Source: Rothia sp. ZJ932 (GTDB lineage: Bacteria; Actinomycetota; Actinomycetes; Actinomycetales; Micrococcaceae). Taken from it: a stretch of DNA of 64,000 nucleotides. Positions 46,906 to 56,031 of the stretch are shown here, piece after piece (position 1 is the stretch's first letter; each line of letters starts with the position of its first letter). The notes beneath the pieces were generated by a model. The model did no database searches. It was not told the DNA's origin and saw only the letters and a list, made by a program, of their open reading frames with translations. The stretch covers positions 372,001 to 436,000 of the forward strand of contig NZ_CP070480.1 in the NCBI RefSeq assembly GCF_016924835.1, written 5' to 3'. Both the position numbers and the translations under genes were made by a program.

Positions 46906-46992
46906 GCGGGTACTTAACGCTTCTCAAAAGTAACCTTATGATAAAGAGTGAGCGCACCCGGCGCTTACAAGTTTTAGTAATGAAAGTAGAAA

Positions 46993-47601
46993 ATGCAAGA
47001 GGACGCAGTAGCCTCACCGGCAGAAGAATTTACCGAGGTGATGGATGCGGTGACTGATACCCGGTTTCAGATGACCGATCTTACCGATTTGACCTTATTC
47101 CGTATTGAGATTGACCCGGATTCGGCTGCTGCCCAGCGTATGGAGAAGGTCTTGGGCGCTAAGTTCCCCCGGTGGGAGGGCGAAGTTACCGGTGACATGA
47201 CGGGTAGGGAAGTGCTGTACGGTACCCGTCAGATTGTGGCTAACTTGTTCAACCGTGAGAATGTCTTTTTGATTGTGACGCGAGTTGATCAGATTAAGTT
47301 GGGGCGTGCTCTTGAGGCGGCGCTGGCGCACGATGATGGGCTGGTGCTCAATGTGTCGGTGAACCGCGCGGTGATTAACCTCAGCGGCCCCGATGCTGCT
47401 CGTATTTTGGCGGATAACGTGCTCTTTGAAAATAAGCCCAAGTATTTCGCGCCGGGTATGGCGTTCCGTGTGATGGTTGAGGACGCAGAGTTGATGCTGT
47501 GGAAGATCGCTGAGGAGGAGTACCTGATGATTCCCCGAGCTTCTGATACTGCCCCGTTCGTCATCAATATTCTTGATGCCATTAGCGAACACCGGGCGTA
47601 A
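46993..47601 (+). CDS. SoxG/GcvT-like protein, putative
   Basis: 202 residues, acidic. The C-terminal half (VNRAVINLSGPDAARILADN, FAPGMAFRVMVEDAELMLWK, EEYLMIPRASDTAPFVINIL) resembles the folate-binding-like domain of sarcosine oxidase gamma subunit (SoxG) and GcvT. No other sarcosine oxidase subunits are nearby and the glycine-rich features are weak, so the assignment is tentative; a stand-alone structural relative is possible. Lies between pcrA and sucC. Confidence 0.45.
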   Translation: MQEDAVASPAEEFTEVMDAVTDTRFQMTDLTDLTLFRIEIDPDSAAAQRMEKVLGAKFPRWEGEVTGDMTGREVLYGTRQIVANLFNRENVFLIVTRVDQIKLGRALEAALAHDDGLVLNVSVNRAVINLSGPDAARILADNVLFENKPKYFAPGMAFRVMVEDAELMLWKIAEEEYLMIPRASDTAPFVINILDAISEHRA

Positions 47602-47806
47602 ACAGCCAGTAATTTATGCATTTTTTTGCTCGCTTGTTTCTTGATGCGTTAGGGTGTTTTCGCTCATATCGGTTACAGTTGAAAGTAGCGGGACTCTCTG
47701 TTCTTTAGCTCTCTTGCCAGGGCCGTGAGCGCAGATTGTTCTCAAGGTAAGAGCCCGGTGCTTTGAGTGTTACCGGGCTGAGACTTCGAAGAAGAAGGAT
47801 ACCCCT

Positions 47807-48973
47807 GTGGACCTGTTTGAATACCAGGCACGCGACCTTTTTGAGAAGCACGGCGTTCCCGTGCTTCAGGGCATCGTGGCTACCACCCCTGAAGAAGCTA
47901 AAGCTGCTGCTGAGAAGATTGGCGGCGTCACCGTTGTCAAGGCTCAGGTTAAGGTAGGCGGACGCGGTAAGGCTGGCGGCGTGAAAGTCGCTAAGACCGC
48001 TGATGAGGCTTTTGAGTACGCACAGCAGATTCTCGGTATGGACATTAAGGGTCACACCGTAGAGCGCGTCATGATCGCCCAGGGCGCTGACATTGCTGAA
48101 GAGTACTACTTCTCCATTCTGCTGGACCGCGCTAACCGCACCTACTTGGCGATGTGCTCGGTTGAGGGCGGTATGGATATCGAAACCCTCGCTGCCGAGC
48201 GCCCCGAAGCGCTTGCTAAGGTTGAGGTCAACCCCGCTGAAGGGCTGAACGAGGCTAAGGCGAAGGAAATCGTCGAAGCAGCTGGCTTCCCCTCTGAACT
48301 CCAGGACGATGTTGCTGCTGTTCTCGTGAAGCTGGGCGAGGTCTACGACAAGGAAGACGCGACCCTCGTTGAGGTTAACCCGCTGGTAAAGACTGGCGAT
48401 GGTAAGATTCTTGCTCTTGACGGCAAGGTCTCATTGGACGACAACGCTGAGTTCCGCCAGCCAGACCACGAGTCACTGGTTGATAAGTCAGCAGAAAACC
48501 CGCTGGAAGCTAAGGCTAAAGAAAACGACCTTAACTACGTGAAGCTCGACGGTGAAGTCGGCATCATCGGTAACGGCGCTGGTCTTGTCATGTCAACCCT
48601 GGACGTTGTTGCTTATGCTGGCGAAAACCATGGCAACGTGAAGCCCGCTAACTTCCTCGACATCGGTGGCGGTGCGTCCGCTGAGGTCATGGCAGCAGGT
48701 CTTGACATCATTCTCAACGATGAGCAGGTCAAGTCTGTATTCGTCAATGTCTTCGGCGGCATTACCGCGTGTGACGCTGTTGCAAACGGCATCGTAAAGG
48801 CCCTTGAAATCCTCGGCGATAAGGCAACTAAGCCCCTCGTTGTTCGCCTTGACGGTAACAACGTTGAAGAAGGTCGCCGCATCCTCAACGAAGCTAACCA
48901 TCCGCTGGTATACCAGGCAGAGACCATGGATTCAGGTGCTGACAAGGCAGCTGAACTGGCTCATACCGCCTAA
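47807..48973 (+). CDS. sucC: Succinyl-CoA synthetase beta subunit
   Basis: 388 residues, GTG start behind AAGAAGGA. ATP-grasp subunit that with SucD interconverts succinyl-CoA and succinate with NTP formation. Seen: [79 protein letters not shown] and [16 protein letters not shown]. Full length; 38 bases before sucD. Confidence 0.96.
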   Translation: MDLFEYQARDLFEKHGVPVLQGIVATTPEEAKAAAEKIGGVTVVKAQVKVGGRGKAGGVKVAKTADEAFEYAQQILGMDIKGHTVERVMIAQGADIAEEYYFSILLDRANRTYLAMCSVEGGMDIETLAAERPEALAKVEVNPAEGLNEAKAKEIVEAAGFPSELQDDVAAVLVKLGEVYDKEDATLVEVNPLVKTGDGKILALDGKVSLDDNAEFRQPDHESLVDKSAENPLEAKAKENDLNYVKLDGEVGIIGNGAGLVMSTLDVVAYAGENHGNVKPANFLDIGGGASAEVMAAGLDIILNDEQVKSVFVNVFGGITACDAVANGIVKALEILGDKATKPLVVRLDGNNVEEGRRILNEANHPLVYQAETMDSGADKAAELAHTA

Positions 48974-49011
48974 ATTCGCAGTATAGAAGAATCTTAAAGA
49001 AGGTTAAAACT

Positions 49012-49935
49012 ATGTCTATCTTTTTGAACAAAGACTCAAAGGTCATCGTTCAGGGTATTACCGGCGGCGAAGGCTCAAAGCACACCGCGCGTATGCTCGC
49101 TTACGGAACCAATATCGTGGGCGGTGTGAACGCCCGTAAAGCTGGCACCACCGTTACCCACACCAACAAGGACGGCGAGCAGGTTGAACTCAACGTATTC
49201 GGCTCAGTTGCTGAGGCAGTTGAGAAGACTGGCGCTGACGTCTCCATTGTTTTCGTGCCCCCGGCATTCACCAAGGACGCAGTCATCGAGGCTATCGACG
49301 CTGAAGTTCCTCTGGTTGTCGTCATTACCGAGGGTATCCCTGTTCAGGATTCAGCTGAGTTCTGGGCACACGCTAAGTCAAAGGTTGATGCTGATGGCAA
49401 GCAGATTACCCGCATTATTGGCCCTAACTGCCCCGGTATCATCACCCCCGGTGAAGCCAACGTAGGCATCACCCCCGGTGACATCACAGGTAAGGGCAAG
49501 ATCGGTCTGGTTTCAAAGTCGGGTACTCTGACTTACCAGATGATGTTTGAACTGCGCGATATCGGATTCACTACCGCCATTGGTATTGGCGGTGATCCCG
49601 TCATCGGTACCACTCACATTGACGCTCTGGAGGCTTTTGAGGCTGACCCCGAGACCGAAGCGATTGTGATGATTGGTGAGATTGGTGGCGACGCTGAGGA
49701 ACGTGCTGCTGATTTTATCAAGGCGAATGTGACTAAGCCTGTTGTTGGCTACGTCGCAGGCTTTACCGCTCCTGAGGGTAAGACTATGGGGCACGCAGGC
49801 GCTATTGTCTCGGGTTCATCAGGTACTGCTCAGGCGAAGAAAGAAGCTCTTGAGGCTGCTGGTGTGAAGGTCGGTAAGACTCCCTCAGAGACCGCCCAGC
49901 TGATGCGCGAAATCTTCGCTAACAAAGTAAATTAG
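49012..49935 (+). CDS. sucD: Succinyl-CoA synthetase alpha subunit
   Basis: 307 residues, RBS AAGAAGG. CoA-binding Rossmann N-terminus ([20 protein letters not shown]), [31 protein letters not shown], and the phospho-histidine loop [17 protein letters not shown]. Forms the alpha-beta enzyme with SucC in the TCA cycle. Confidence 0.96.
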   Translation: MSIFLNKDSKVIVQGITGGEGSKHTARMLAYGTNIVGGVNARKAGTTVTHTNKDGEQVELNVFGSVAEAVEKTGADVSIVFVPPAFTKDAVIEAIDAEVPLVVVITEGIPVQDSAEFWAHAKSKVDADGKQITRIIGPNCPGIITPGEANVGITPGDITGKGKIGLVSKSGTLTYQMMFELRDIGFTTAIGIGGDPVIGTTHIDALEAFEADPETEAIVMIGEIGGDAEERAADFIKANVTKPVVGYVAGFTAPEGKTMGHAGAIVSGSSGTAQAKKEALEAAGVKVGKTPSETAQLMREIFANKVN

Positions 49936-49955
49936 TTTGGCCTTAAGCCGCTAGG

Positions 49956-49993
49956 CTCCTGGGGTCATGTATGCCTCCAGGAGTCTTGGTTTT
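49956..49993 (+). terminator. Terminator after sucCD
   Basis: CTCCTGG (49956-49962) and CCAGGAG (49977-49983), followed by TCTTGGTTTT. Confidence 0.8.
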
Positions 49994-50043
49994 ATCTCAG
50001 CTGATACTATGTGTTAAAAATAGGATAGATGAAATCGTCAACA

Positions 50044-50081
50044 AGGTGGGGGCTGACCAGTTCACTGGTCAGCCCCCACCT
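50044..50081. terminator. Perfect 17-bp hairpin between sucD and the convergent broken gene
   Basis: AGGTGGGGGCTGACCAG (50044-50060), loop TTCA, CTGGTCAGCCCCCACCT (50065-50081). No long T run on either side; it probably ends transcription of the minus-strand gene that stops at 50084. Confidence 0.7.
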
Positions 50082-50083
50082 GT

Positions 50084-50878
50084 CTATGCCTTACAGGTTA
50101 GATTAGGATGTCGCTGAGGTTGAGTTGGGGTTAAACAGACGCCGAAGGGGGTGTTGCCACCGATAACGAAGTTCTGACTACCAGTACGGTTGCCACCGTT
50201 AGCCCATGTGAGGGTAATGGTGTCGATAGGTTTGGGGAATGATAGAGTAACGGTACCTTCTTTAGAGGCAGACCTTAGGCTTGTCCTTGTGGCGCTGAAT
50301 GAGGTGGTGTCGCCACTCGTGGAAATCTTAGCATCGCCAGTAACCCTAGGGGCAGGAGTCACTTTTCCCATCAGGGAGGACTTGACGGTATAAACGTCCT
50401 GCCAGCTACCGCCCTAGTCAATGTCACCGATGATAAAAGAGAAGCCGGTGACTGGGGTTGAGAAGCTCATAGTCATGGTGGATTTCTGGCTGCCTCCGGT
50501 GTAACCCCTGGCGTCTTTCGCTAGTGATTGGACGAAGAAGTAGTCTGACAACCCGGAGTATGAGGGGTAAGCAATGCTTTCACTACTCTTCCTGGTCATC
50601 AGATTTTGAGTGCCAGAGAGTGAAGGACCAGTTGAAGAGACATGGTTAATGGTGAGAACCACCTGACCATCGTTGGCTACAACGCTACCTGAGTGGCTGG
50701 TGCTGCCCTTTGCAGATACAGGCGTGCTACGAACGAAGTTGGTCCAAGTGATGCGGGTGGTATGCCTGATGCAGGTAGTAGGACTAGCAGCGTGGGCAGG
50801 AACGGCTGTAGCTGAGATGATTACGGGAGCTGCTCAAGCGGCGCCCTTAGCTAGGGATCGACGTGAAATCTTGTTCAT
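50084..50878 (-). pseudogene. Tat-secreted surface protein gene broken by two in-frame stops
   Basis: A single minus-strand frame of 265 codons from ATG 50878 to TAG at 50084. It begins MNKISRRSLAKGAA, has TGA at codon 15 (50836-50834), then continues AAPVIISATAVPAHAA, completing a Tat signal peptide with AHA cleavage. A second stop (TAG 50416-50414) follows FSFIIGDID, after which the frame goes on with SSLMGKVTPAPRVTGDAK to the end. The product is Ser/Thr-rich and beta-strand-like, reminiscent of actinobacterial surface proteins. There is no frameshift, only two nonsense codons, so inactivation looks recent. Family not recognised. Confidence 0.75.
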
Positions 50879-51300
50879 TATTTTCCTTTGAATGATGATA
50901 ACCGCGCGAATGAGTTTTGAGTTTTATGGAGACACGCCGGATCTTAGATTTTAGAGATGCATTAGATTTATCAAAATCTCAAAAATTCTAAGCTACCCTA
51001 GCATGTTTGCGTTGTCGGCTTGAAGATTTGACTGGTGCTCAAGATATGAATTGTGGCACTCCCTTGCGCCTTCCTTGAAGGTGGGGGGTGAAGCTAAAAT
51101 TTCTTGATGCTCGTGCGCTGGACGGATGGTCTGGGGTTGTTTGTAGGGGTTGTGGGTTTGAGATCGAGCGGATTCTGGTGAATTTACTGGTTTGCTTTAT
51201 GGGAGGTGTGTGCGAAACTATTAATGATAATGATTATCATTTAAATAATGCTGATAAGCATCTCGTTTATCTAACTATCTACCGTGACAAAGGAATAAGC
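50879..51300. other. Intergenic region between the broken Tat gene and the anchored surface protein
   Basis: About 420 bases serving divergent genes. A frame opens at 51088 in phase with the surface protein, but it reads through the 9-1-9 palindrome at 51223-51241 and lacks a RBS, so I treat it as non-coding. No other feature seen. Confidence 0.6.
51223..51241. promoter_or_regulatory. Fur/Zur-like operator, 9-1-9 palindrome
   Basis: AATGATAAT-G-ATTATCATT is a perfect 19-bp inverted repeat 60 bases upstream of the anchored surface-protein ATG. AT-rich palindromes of this form are bound by Fur-family metalloregulators. Zur is favoured because anchored-repeat surface proteins are zinc-regulated in corynebacteria (established context, not shown here). 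Confidence 0.75.
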
Positions 51301-53064
51301 ATGCGCGCACTACGCAGGAGTCTGGTGGCCTTGCTGACATTACTGTTGGCAACCCTTTACCTGCCTTTGACTCAGGCCTCTGAACCCCGAACCGAAATTA
51401 GCAAAGGTCATACTGACAGTTTTTACGTAGTTACTGACTCGGGAACTCCAGTGGTTAAGGTTGCCAATGGAATCCGCAACGACCTCTATGACCCCAACTC
51501 AGTGTTCTTTCTCATTGATAACTCCACCTACGGAACCGACTATAATTTCAAAAACCTAAGCCGCAGTAGCGCCGAAGGCTACTACACTGCCAGCTTCAAT
51601 GCCAATGGATATTTCGAGCCGGGCTGGAGTGCTCCCGGATTCGCGGATAATGGGTTTGAATCGATCCGCATCGAGTTTACTTCTGTCACAGGTCCAAGCC
51701 CTATCGCTCTGTTTGGGAACGACCCGCTGTCTGAAGATGACGAGTACGCTATCCTCCCCGTCCTTGCCGATGGCAAGTACTATATTGAACCCGGCACTAG
51801 CCTACCGATTCTGGGGCATACCCACGCTCACTGGTATTTTGAGCGTGCAGGAACCTATACACTCACCGGCCATGCTGTGGGCGTCACTCAAGACGGGCAA
51901 GAGCTACGCTCCGAGCCTTTTACTGAAATATTTAAGGTAGAGAAGAACGCACAGGACGCACGTCAGGACCTCCCCTCGTCTTCCCCTAGTGAAGACCCAG
52001 TGCCTAGCCCGTCTACTCCTCATCCAACGGAATCCTCAAGTCCTAGCGACCCACCAAACACGATGGATGATTCCGCGCAACCTCAGCCTCACACCCTTGT
52101 TACCGAGCCTCGTGTTATTAGTAACGGTCACATCGATCTTTTCAATGTTACTGCCCGCGGGAGCATACTCGAACTAGCAGTTAAGGACGATACCGGAAGC
52201 GGAATTAGCTACCGTACCCCCGAAAGTGTGAAGGTGAAGATCGATAAGTCGGCTCTTACCGAACTCCCTGCCTCACGAGCCCAGCAGCTAGCTTCGAAGG
52301 GATACTTTATTAGTGAAAACGGCACCTCGCAGCGAACCCTGCCCTTCATGGGCTGGGATACCTCAGCAGTCGCTCCTGATTACTCAGCAATCGATTTTAA
52401 ATTCCTCGAGGTCACCGGCCCTGGGCGTATTCTTCTCTTCCAAACATCTCTCTTTAGCGGTCTAACGTCACCATTTACCCACGGGGGCTACGAGATGATG
52501 AGTGGTTCTGTGATTCACCAAAACCTACCCAGCCATGTGCATACTAATTGGCTTTTCACCGAGCCTGGGGTATATACGGTCAAAGTTCGTGCTCAGGGTA
52601 CACCTGTCGGGGGAGGTCCTGCGATTACTTCCAATACCGGCATTTACACCTTTGAAGTGGGTTCAGAAGTTACCAGCGCTACGGCATCAGAAGACCCAGA
52701 AGGTACTTCTATGGAGGTGCCTCTGCCTGCAACATCGAGTCCGTCAGTAATCAAACCCGCACCAGCTCAGCCTACCGAATCTGCTGGGGTGAAAGTTGCT
52801 CCCCCAGCTGTTGTGAGTTCAACTGTTCCAGTTGCGGATCCGCAGCCTACACCCAAAACCCAGGGGGAGGAGAATGCTGGGATTCGAGGTGCCACAGCTG
52901 ACTCATCGGCGTCCTCAGCTCACGCTTTTATCTCTTCGAAGGCTCCCTCTCACAGCACTTTGCTGGCTCACACTGGGCCCAACGGCGTCATGCTAATTCT
53001 GATTATCGGCCTCTTGCTGAGTCTTGCTGGTTTCCTCCTCGTACGTTACCGCCGCCCCAGGTAA
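51301..53064 (+). CDS. Cell-wall-anchored surface protein with anchored-repeat domains
   Basis: 587 residues from ATG 51301 with AAAGGA upstream; a longer frame to 51088 is rejected because it crosses the operator. Sec signal peptide (LRRSLVALLTLLLATLYLPL). Two copies of a choice-of-anchor-M-like module end in the actinobacterial anchored repeat: HTHAHWYFERAGTYTLTGHA and HVHTNWLFTEPGVYTVKVRA, both His-rich and possibly metal-binding. Modules are separated by Pro/Ser linkers. The C-terminus has LAHTG (LAxTG, class E sortase type), a hydrophobic helix and RYRRPR. Predicted zinc-responsive component; the partner ABC transporter of such systems is not in the window. Confidence 0.85.
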   Translation: MRALRRSLVALLTLLLATLYLPLTQASEPRTEISKGHTDSFYVVTDSGTPVVKVANGIRNDLYDPNSVFFLIDNSTYGTDYNFKNLSRSSAEGYYTASFNANGYFEPGWSAPGFADNGFESIRIEFTSVTGPSPIALFGNDPLSEDDEYAILPVLADGKYYIEPGTSLPILGHTHAHWYFERAGTYTLTGHAVGVTQDGQELRSEPFTEIFKVEKNAQDARQDLPSSSPSEDPVPSPSTPHPTESSSPSDPPNTMDDSAQPQPHTLVTEPRVISNGHIDLFNVTARGSILELAVKDDTGSGISYRTPESVKVKIDKSALTELPASRAQQLASKGYFISENGTSQRTLPFMGWDTSAVAPDYSAIDFKFLEVTGPGRILLFQTSLFSGLTSPFTHGGYEMMSGSVIHQNLPSHVHTNWLFTEPGVYTVKVRAQGTPVGGGPAITSNTGIYTFEVGSEVTSATASEDPEGTSMEVPLPATSSPSVIKPAPAQPTESAGVKVAPPAVVSSTVPVADPQPTPKTQGEENAGIRGATADSSASSAHAFISSKAPSHSTLLAHTGPNGVMLILIIGLLLSLAGFLLVRYRRPR

Positions 53065-53097
53065 AAACCGAGGAAATATTAGAGAAATCAGCTTATA

Positions 53098-53138
53098 CGG
53101 TGTGCCCTGCGTACAGAGAATGTGCCTCGGGCACACCG
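53098..53138. terminator. Hairpin between surface protein and VIT-fusion genes
   Basis: CGGTGTGCCC (53098-53107) and GGGCACACCG (53129-53138). No strong T run; likely shared terminator of convergent genes. Confidence 0.6.
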
Positions 53139-53180
53139 CATAAAGGTTTCCTTAGTCATAGCAAAGTGGGCGGTTGGGAT

Positions 53181-54302
53181 TTATAGGATGGCGGTATTAA
53201 AGATGAAGCCCAAAAAGAAAGTCATTAGAGCTGCACCGTAGCCGATGGCTAGCTGACGACCGCCTCTCTTGAGCGGAGAAGCCCCAGCGAGTAGACCAAC
53301 TATTCCGCCAGTAATCAACAGAGCAATGCCAACTAGCACCATCGAGACTACCGCGGCTAACATACCGGAGAAACCCAGTAGATAGGGGAGAATCGGAATA
53401 AAGGCGCCAGTGGCGAAGAAAGAGAAGCTGGAGGCAGCTGTCCCCACATCGCTCCCAAGTACGCTATGGGAGTTGATTTCATGCTCATTTTCGGTGCCCG
53501 GCCGAAACGAAAATGAGGGGTCACAGTCGCATGTAAAGTGCCCCAACCGTTCCATAGCTCGGTGCTCGGCAGCTTCCTCGCTCATACCGCGTGCCTTATA
53601 AATAAGTTTCAGCTCGTTTTGCTCGATATCAAGGTGCCGAGCAACATCGAGAGTCACCTGAGTGGGGCGAGAAGCATCGAGAAGCTCACGTTGGGAGCGC
53701 ACCGAAACAAACTCCCCAGCAGCCATTGAGAAAGCCCCAGCCAACAGACCTGCAATACCCGATAAGAGAATCAAGGAACTGTCGACACCGCTGGCCCCCA
53801 CACCCATAATAAGAGCTGCATTAGAAACCAAGCCATCATTCGCACCAAAAACCGCTGCGCGGAAGTTGCCGGAGAGTTTTTCTCGCCCCTGAATAGAAAG
53901 GGCACGGATAATCTCTTCATGGATGGCTTCATCAGCGGCCATGGCTTCGGTCGCATCAGAATCGTTAGCATAGGGGGAACGCCCTTCAGCGCGTTGGGCT
54001 AGAGCCAACACAAAGACCGAACCAAACTTCCTCGCCAGCAGCTCTAAGAAGCGGGCGGAAACTGCTGGGCGAGGCTCCGGGCTAGCATGTACGCCCAGCA
54101 GGGTACGCCAATGGTCCTGGTGACGAAATTCGGCCTGGGCTACTTCGCGTAAGATTTCAGCCTCTTTTCCCTCAGCCCGCTCTGCTAAGGTAGCGTAAAT
54201 ACGCGCCTCGGAGATTTCCTCGGCAAGATAACGTCTCCATCTGCGAATCTGCGCCTTGCTAGGGTTAGCTACAGGCTGGCGAATATGCGAACCATCGGTC
54301 AT
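53181..54302 (-). CDS. Rubrerythrin-like domain fused to a VIT1/CCC1-family metal transporter
   Basis: 373 residues. Residues 1-140 form a ferritin/rubrerythrin-like four-helix segment with carboxylate/His ligands (YLAEEISEARIYATLAERAE, VAQAEFRHQDHW, ADEAIHEEIIRAL). Residues 150-373 are the VIT1/CCC1 membrane domain: FGANDGLVSNAALIMGVGAS, AGAFSMAAGEFVSVRSQREL, a cytosolic metal-binding stretch (EAAEHRAMERLGH) and three more helices. Members move Fe2+/Mn2+ out of the cytosol. Upstream sits a manganese-type riboswitch, which argues for Mn export with iron as an alternative. Convergent with the anchored surface protein. Confidence 0.9.
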   Translation of the reverse strand: MTDGSHIRQPVANPSKAQIRRWRRYLAEEISEARIYATLAERAEGKEAEILREVAQAEFRHQDHWRTLLGVHASPEPRPAVSARFLELLARKFGSVFVLALAQRAEGRSPYANDSDATEAMAADEAIHEEIIRALSIQGREKLSGNFRAAVFGANDGLVSNAALIMGVGASGVDSSLILLSGIAGLLAGAFSMAAGEFVSVRSQRELLDASRPTQVTLDVARHLDIEQNELKLIYKARGMSEEAAEHRAMERLGHFTCDCDPSFSFRPGTENEHEINSHSVLGSDVGTAASSFSFFATGAFIPILPYLLGFSGMLAAVVSMVLVGIALLITGGIVGLLAGASPLKRGGRQLAIGYGAALMTFFLGFIFNTAIL

Positions 54303-54341
54303 GGCAAGCTCCTTGAAAAACTCGCGCCGCCGATCTCAGCT

Positions 54342-54394
54342 TAAAAATAAAAAGAGACCTCGGCTAAAGAAAATACTTTCTCGCCGAAGGTCTC
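54342..54394 (-). terminator. Riboswitch-linked terminator in the VIT-fusion leader
   Basis: On the minus strand GAGACCTTCGGC (54394-54383) pairs with GCCGAGGTCTC (54364-54354), followed by TTTTTATTTTT (54353-54342), 40 bases before the ATG. Its 5' arm contains CCTTC, which can alternatively pair with GAAGG at 54524-54520 in the aptamer, so aptamer and terminator exclude one another. Confidence 0.85.
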
Positions 54395-54530
54395 GCTCGC
54401 CCGCATACTTGATGCATAACGGGTGATTTACCGGGTGCTTGCGCGAACCAGTATGTCGATAAACCGCTTAGGCTACGCTACCTGCTAGGCAAGATAACGC
54501 TACCGATGGGAGCTACTCCCCTTCGCTCCA
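54383..54530 (-). ncRNA. yybP-ykoY type manganese riboswitch (candidate)
   Basis: Minus-strand leader of the VIT fusion. It shows GAAGGGGAGTAGCTCCC (54524-54508), the conserved GGGGAGUAG loop; ATCGACATAC (54460-54451), matching the second conserved loop (usual form UCAACAUAC); and GAGACCTTC (54394-54386), which closes P1 with GAAGG. Order and spacing match the yybP-ykoY family, whose members sense Mn2+ and precede Mn exporters. The middle of the element is more divergent, so the call is strong but not certain. Confidence 0.82.
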
Positions 54531-54632
54531 AAACACTCTAATACAAGCTGGCTCCAAAATAAAAGAATGAGGAGCACAAAACAGCCTCAACGTGGGGTAA
54601 TTCTCGCGTTCGATGCCATCAAGGCAATCTTA

Positions 54633-54677
54633 AACTCAGGGGACGCACCCACTGACTGCGGGTGCGTCCCCTGAGTT
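54633..54677 (-). terminator. Terminator after dps
   Basis: Perfect 18-bp stem AACTCAGGGGACGCACCC (54633-54650) and GGGTGCGTCCCCTGAGTT (54660-54677), nine-base loop; a short TTTAAGATT follows on the minus strand. Confidence 0.8.
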
Positions 54678-54704
54678 CAAACCCCTTGAGGGGTGTTAGA
54701 AAAC

Positions 54705-55211
54705 TTAGCTGAGGTTGCCGTTACCGTCTTCGATGTGTGAGCGGATAAACCACTGGAACTTCTCAAGTTCAGCGGTCTGACCAATCAGCAGGTCTTCGGT
54801 GATGGGGTCAAGGTCGCCGACCTTTGCGATGACTGCGCGGTTGTCCTCAATGATACCGGTGTAAACGTCGTTGAGTGCGCGCAGGTGATCCAGAGAGTCG
54901 CCGCGGTTGACGTCGTACTCGTTCCAGGTGCGCTGTTCAACGAGGGCACCGGGCAGACCGTTGGGTGAAACGCCCATAGTTGCCATGCGCTCAGCGATTT
55001 CGTCTGCGTAGCCGCGAACCAAATCAACCTGGGGGTCAAGCATTTCGTGGACGGCAATGAAGTTAGGACCAACGACATTCCAGTGAGCATGCTTGAGGGT
55101 GAGATGCAAATCGTTCATCGCGTGCAGGCGAAGCTGCAAAGCGTCTGCAATCTGGTGACCGGTTTCTTCAACGAGACCGGGAACGGTGAAAGCTGCGTTT
55201 TTGTTTGACAT
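54705..55211 (-). CDS. dps: Dps-family DNA-binding ferritin-like protein
   Basis: 168 residues. Forms a 12-mer that oxidises and stores iron, protecting DNA from peroxide. Ferroxidase residues lie at the subunit interface: LTLKHAHWNVVGPNF (His) and VHEMLDPQVDLVRGYADEIAERM (Asp/Glu). RBS CAGGAGA. The leader can fold through TTTTCACT/AGTGAAAA (55232-55239 with 55263-55270). Neighbouring metal exporter gene suggests joint metal and oxidative-stress function. Confidence 0.94.
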   Translation of the reverse strand: MSNKNAAFTVPGLVEETGHQIADALQLRLHAMNDLHLTLKHAHWNVVGPNFIAVHEMLDPQVDLVRGYADEIAERMATMGVSPNGLPGALVEQRTWNEYDVNRGDSLDHLRALNDVYTGIIEDNRAVIAKVGDLDPITEDLLIGQTAELEKFQWFIRSHIEDGNGNLS

Positions 55212-55323
55212 AAGAATCTCCTGACTCTAGCTTTTCACTCCCTGTCCGGTGGTTTCGACGGAAGTGAAAATGGTTGTTTCCGTGCTTTAAGTGTAGGCGG
55301 TTTTCAGCCAAAAATCTAGCTTA

Positions 55324-55983
55324 TTATGAATTATTCAGAATAAGGAGAGCCTTAAAAGTAAGCTCCCCGTGGCTAACGTGTAAGTTACCCTCACCTTCCT
55401 TAACAGGCTGCATACCGGGCAAAACAATCACTTTCATCCCAGCTGCTTTGGCACTGGCAACACCACTCGGGGAGTCTTCGAGCGCAATACACTCACTCGG
55501 CTCAACACCCAACCGCTGAGCCGCTAAAAGATAAGGCTCAGGATCGGGCTTAGGATTGGTGACATCATCGTTAGTCACAATGGTTCTGAATAGACCCTCC
55601 GGTGCCATCGCGGCAGTACGCTCCGCGATGTGGCGGGTAGCGTTAGTAACAATCGCCGCCGGGATACCCGCTTCATGCACATCCTGCAACAGCTTCTCAA
55701 CACCGGGCAGAAACTCAATCTGTGCATCATCCAGCTGCCCCAGAATACTGCTCACCAAACCGTCGTAAATCTGCTCATCACTCAGCGCAACACCATTAGC
55801 CTTCATGATGTCGTAGGTAACCTGCATGGGCTTACCCAGCGCGTCCAAGGTGTCCTGCTCGCTCCACTGCTTACCGTACGCGTGCGCGACATCCTCCTTA
55901 GCCCTCGCCCACAGGGGCTCAGTATCAACAAGAGTGCCATCATGATCGAAAAGAATTGCTGCTGGTTTCTGCGAAGTAGTCAT
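55324..55983 (-). CDS. HAD-superfamily hydrolase (phosphatase/phosphomutase-like)
   Basis: 219 residues. Motif I LFDHDGTLVDTEPLWARAK, motif II AAIVTNATRH, motif III Lys in NPKPDPEPYLLAAQRL, motif IV ALEDSPSGVASAKAAGM. Small helical cap. Physiological substrate unknown. Start ATG 55983, preceded by GAAGG directly and TAGGGT six bases upstream. Confidence 0.88.
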   Translation of the reverse strand: MTTSQKPAAILFDHDGTLVDTEPLWARAKEDVAHAYGKQWSEQDTLDALGKPMQVTYDIMKANGVALSDEQIYDGLVSSILGQLDDAQIEFLPGVEKLLQDVHEAGIPAAIVTNATRHIAERTAAMAPEGLFRTIVTNDDVTNPKPDPEPYLLAAQRLGVEPSECIALEDSPSGVASAKAAGMKVIVLPGMQPVKEGEGNLHVSHGELTFKALLILNNS

Positions 55984-56031
55984 ACCTTCACCCTACAACA
56001 ACTGCTCCACAAGGTTCGTAGAATAAATTAC

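Noticed and set aside
50834-50836. TGA in the Tat leader as a selenocysteine codon
   Set aside because: It lies in a signal peptide, there is no SECIS-like hairpin I can see, and a second, different stop (TAG) follows in the same frame.
51088-51300. N-terminal extension of 71 residues for the anchored surface protein
   Set aside because: It crosses the 9-1-9 operator, contains no RBS at its start, and the downstream ATG has a RBS and signal peptide.
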